From assembly GCA_038501625.1 (NCBI GenBank), contig JAZAYU010000124.1:1550001-1614000 (forward strand): 64,000 nt of DNA. Direction: 5' to 3'. A program made the translations under genes and the position numbers. The notes below the pieces were generated by a model. That model was given only the letters and a program-made list of their open reading frames with translations, was not told the DNA's origin and ran no database searches. Positions within the stretch are counted from its first letter, which is position 1. The number at the start of each line of letters is the position of its first letter. Below are positions 57,101-60,100 of this stretch, in pieces. Source of the stretch: Corbicula japonica. Lineage: Eukaryota > Mollusca > Bivalvia > Venerida > Cyrenidae.

Positions 57101-60100
57101 CATTCTCAAATTACTGCACAGACAGTATATTTCCTTTTTTTCATTAGTGACCTTGACCCAAGTGATCCCAAAATACCATCCAAGGCAAGGTCTCAATACA
57201 ATCTGATTAAAATCATCTCCTGAAAACTGCTTTGCTATCAGGATCTGACAATGAGTATTTAAATCATGCTTTTGTCACTAACCCTTTGAACCAATCAGAT
57301 TGTCGTCTACAAAATCTCAAAAGTGAAAGTAAGTATAGTATTTTAAACCATGGAAAGTGTTAACAGTCAGCATAAGACATATTTTACTGAAGATATATAT
57401 GTGTAGTATTCCATAATCATTTCTAATGTAACGACATAATCAGTTCATTTACCCAACATCATACATCATGCTTCCTGTGTTTATAATTTGTAAAAATAGT
57501 AATCGGAGAAAACCGCTATAGCTTATGTACGGTGTCTGCAGGCCGTCATCAGATCTAACAGTTTGTTAGATAAAATCATTGTCCACACAAGACAAGAGCA
57601 AATTTATATGCCGATCCATAACACATGGGTGCAGAGCATAAAAATCTGATAGAATAAATCCAGCTCTGAATCTGTATTCAAACTGAAATGAAAGCAACTT
57701 ATTAATTATTCTTAATTTAAAATATTAAAATAGTATTACACTGGTAAGAAACAATAAAACAGAAAAATGTCTTTGGTATGGATTAGAATAAAACACCTAC
57801 AATATCTAACAAATAATATTTCCCTTCAAATGGAACACACACAGTGAACATTCTTTAAAATCTAATACAATCTTTCTCTTCAAATGAACAAAACAATGTG
57901 ATAAAGATTCTCCAAAATCTGATAAAAAATATTTCCTTTTCAAATTTTTCATAACCACGAAGATTCTCCAAATTCTAAATGCAATTATTATAGAATTTCT
58001 TTTTGTGGAACACATGCAGCAAAGGTTCTCCAAAATCTAACAAACAATATTTCCTTTCAAATTGTCCAAGTGTAATGAAGATTCTCCAAAATCTAAAAGC
58101 AATAATCCTCTTCAAATGGAACGCATGCAAGGAAGATTGTGCCTTCGGAATTGCAAATCAGTTGTTCTCTCAGATCAGGCATCTCTCAGGAGGGCCGATT
58201 CCATTGATTGTGACAATACTGGAAATATTTAATCAAATGTCCCAAGGCTTTGTGTTAGGACTAAATGAGACCAATATGTATGTCTTGTTAAGCAGATATT
58301 TCCTATCATCAGCATTAATAAGATAACATTCTTCGGCAATCATAAAAGAATGGTGATTTGTTTGAAGACAACTTCAAACATGCCAAAAGTTATGAACAAA
58401 ACAGTCCAACCTGTGCTTAAGACCACCAACAACTTTATACAAAGACCACCTTTGGATATAGACCACATCTAAATGTGCTAATGACTGATTAATAGAACAA
58501 ATAGACCTGTAAATAAAGACCCCTTGTCTTCAAAGACCACTTTCAGGTTTTCCCCTGCTGGTCTTTGAAGACAGGTTTGTCTGTATACACTTTCTCAGCA
58601 ACTTTCCTTTCGAAAACTGAACAACCAAGAGAAATAGCAGAAAAAAAGACCTGATTACTGTCAGACAGGGCATAAAATTATTTATATGCCAGAGATATGC
58701 AAACCGAATATGTGGCAAAATCTCTAATCCTTTATTCCATGGGATATGTCTTTTATCTGATGCACATCCAGTGTAGATCAAGCTCCCTTCTCAGAAAGTC
58801 ATTTTCTCCTCTAACCATAAAAATTAAATCAGATAAAATGGAAGATGTTAAACCACAAAGTGATTAGAAATCTGTGGCTATAAACTCAACAATTAAGGTA
58901 AGATATATCATCATTATTCCATGTGTGAACAGTGCAGACTCAGATCAGCCTGTACCTCTGTGCAGTCTGTGTCCAAGGTTATAAAACTGAGCATGGAAAC
59001 CAGTCTCAAATCTCAAGCATCTGATTGGCTGAAATGGCGTCTGGTCGCCATTTCAGCCAATCAGATGCTTGAAATTTGAGACTGGTTTCCAAACTCAGTT
59101 TTATAACCTTCAGTCCTGATCAGGATCTACACTGTTTGCTTTTATGTTATTTCTTATCAAGAACTGAATTGTGTAGATGCTGATAAGATGACATAGATGT
59201 GCTAGCTGATCTGGATTTACACTATTTGCCAATGTTTATATAAAACTTAATGGTGGTAAGTAAAAATTTGAATAAATTGCTTTCCGAATTGTTGTTTCTA
59301 CACTGGTAATATGATTTACTGGTGGGACAGTGCACAATCTGTACATTAAATTTTATCATATGTGATTCAACCAAACTTCAATATTTCTTTTAGGTTCTTT
59401 CAGTGGTTTCAGAATTGCTCTGCTCAATATTACTATATGAGAAATTCAAAGCAAAGATCTGGTTTCTTCCCCCACCCCCAGCCCCCCACCCCCCGCAACC
59501 TGAGCATATCATTAATCATGACTGTTAATGCAATATGTTCCTGTTATTAGTTTTAGATACTAATGCAAACATTTTTTCAAACCAACATTGATTTCTTTTA
59601 TTTATTACTTCACCTTGTTTACACAAATTTAACAAGGGCAACTAATCAGTAAAGTTTGACAGAATTTCTTATTTGAGTTCTCTCCCTCACATCATTGCAT
59701 CCAATGCAAACTCTGTACAGTGGACCTAATGGCAGATGTGATCTCATCCGGATAATGTTGACAGTAATCACAACACTTCTGGTAAACTGGTAGTGCTTAA
59801 TGGCTAAAACTCCCGCCCTAAATATTATGGGCAAGAGAGTTCATTGTTTATGAGGGGATTTCATTTTTCTGTTGTTTTTTATGATGTTAATTTTTTCAAA
59901 ACATTCATGTAGAAAGCAACAAAATTGCCATTAAACTGTGCAAATTTTCGAGTAAGCTTTCATCAAATTAGTTGATTTCGCTACTGAAGCTTATTCAAAA
60001 CAGAGTGTTTGGACAATGCCAAAACATTGTACAAAACGGTTCTGAATTTCGTAAATATAACAAAGAGAATGTAATGAAGGTTCATTTTACTATAATTGTT

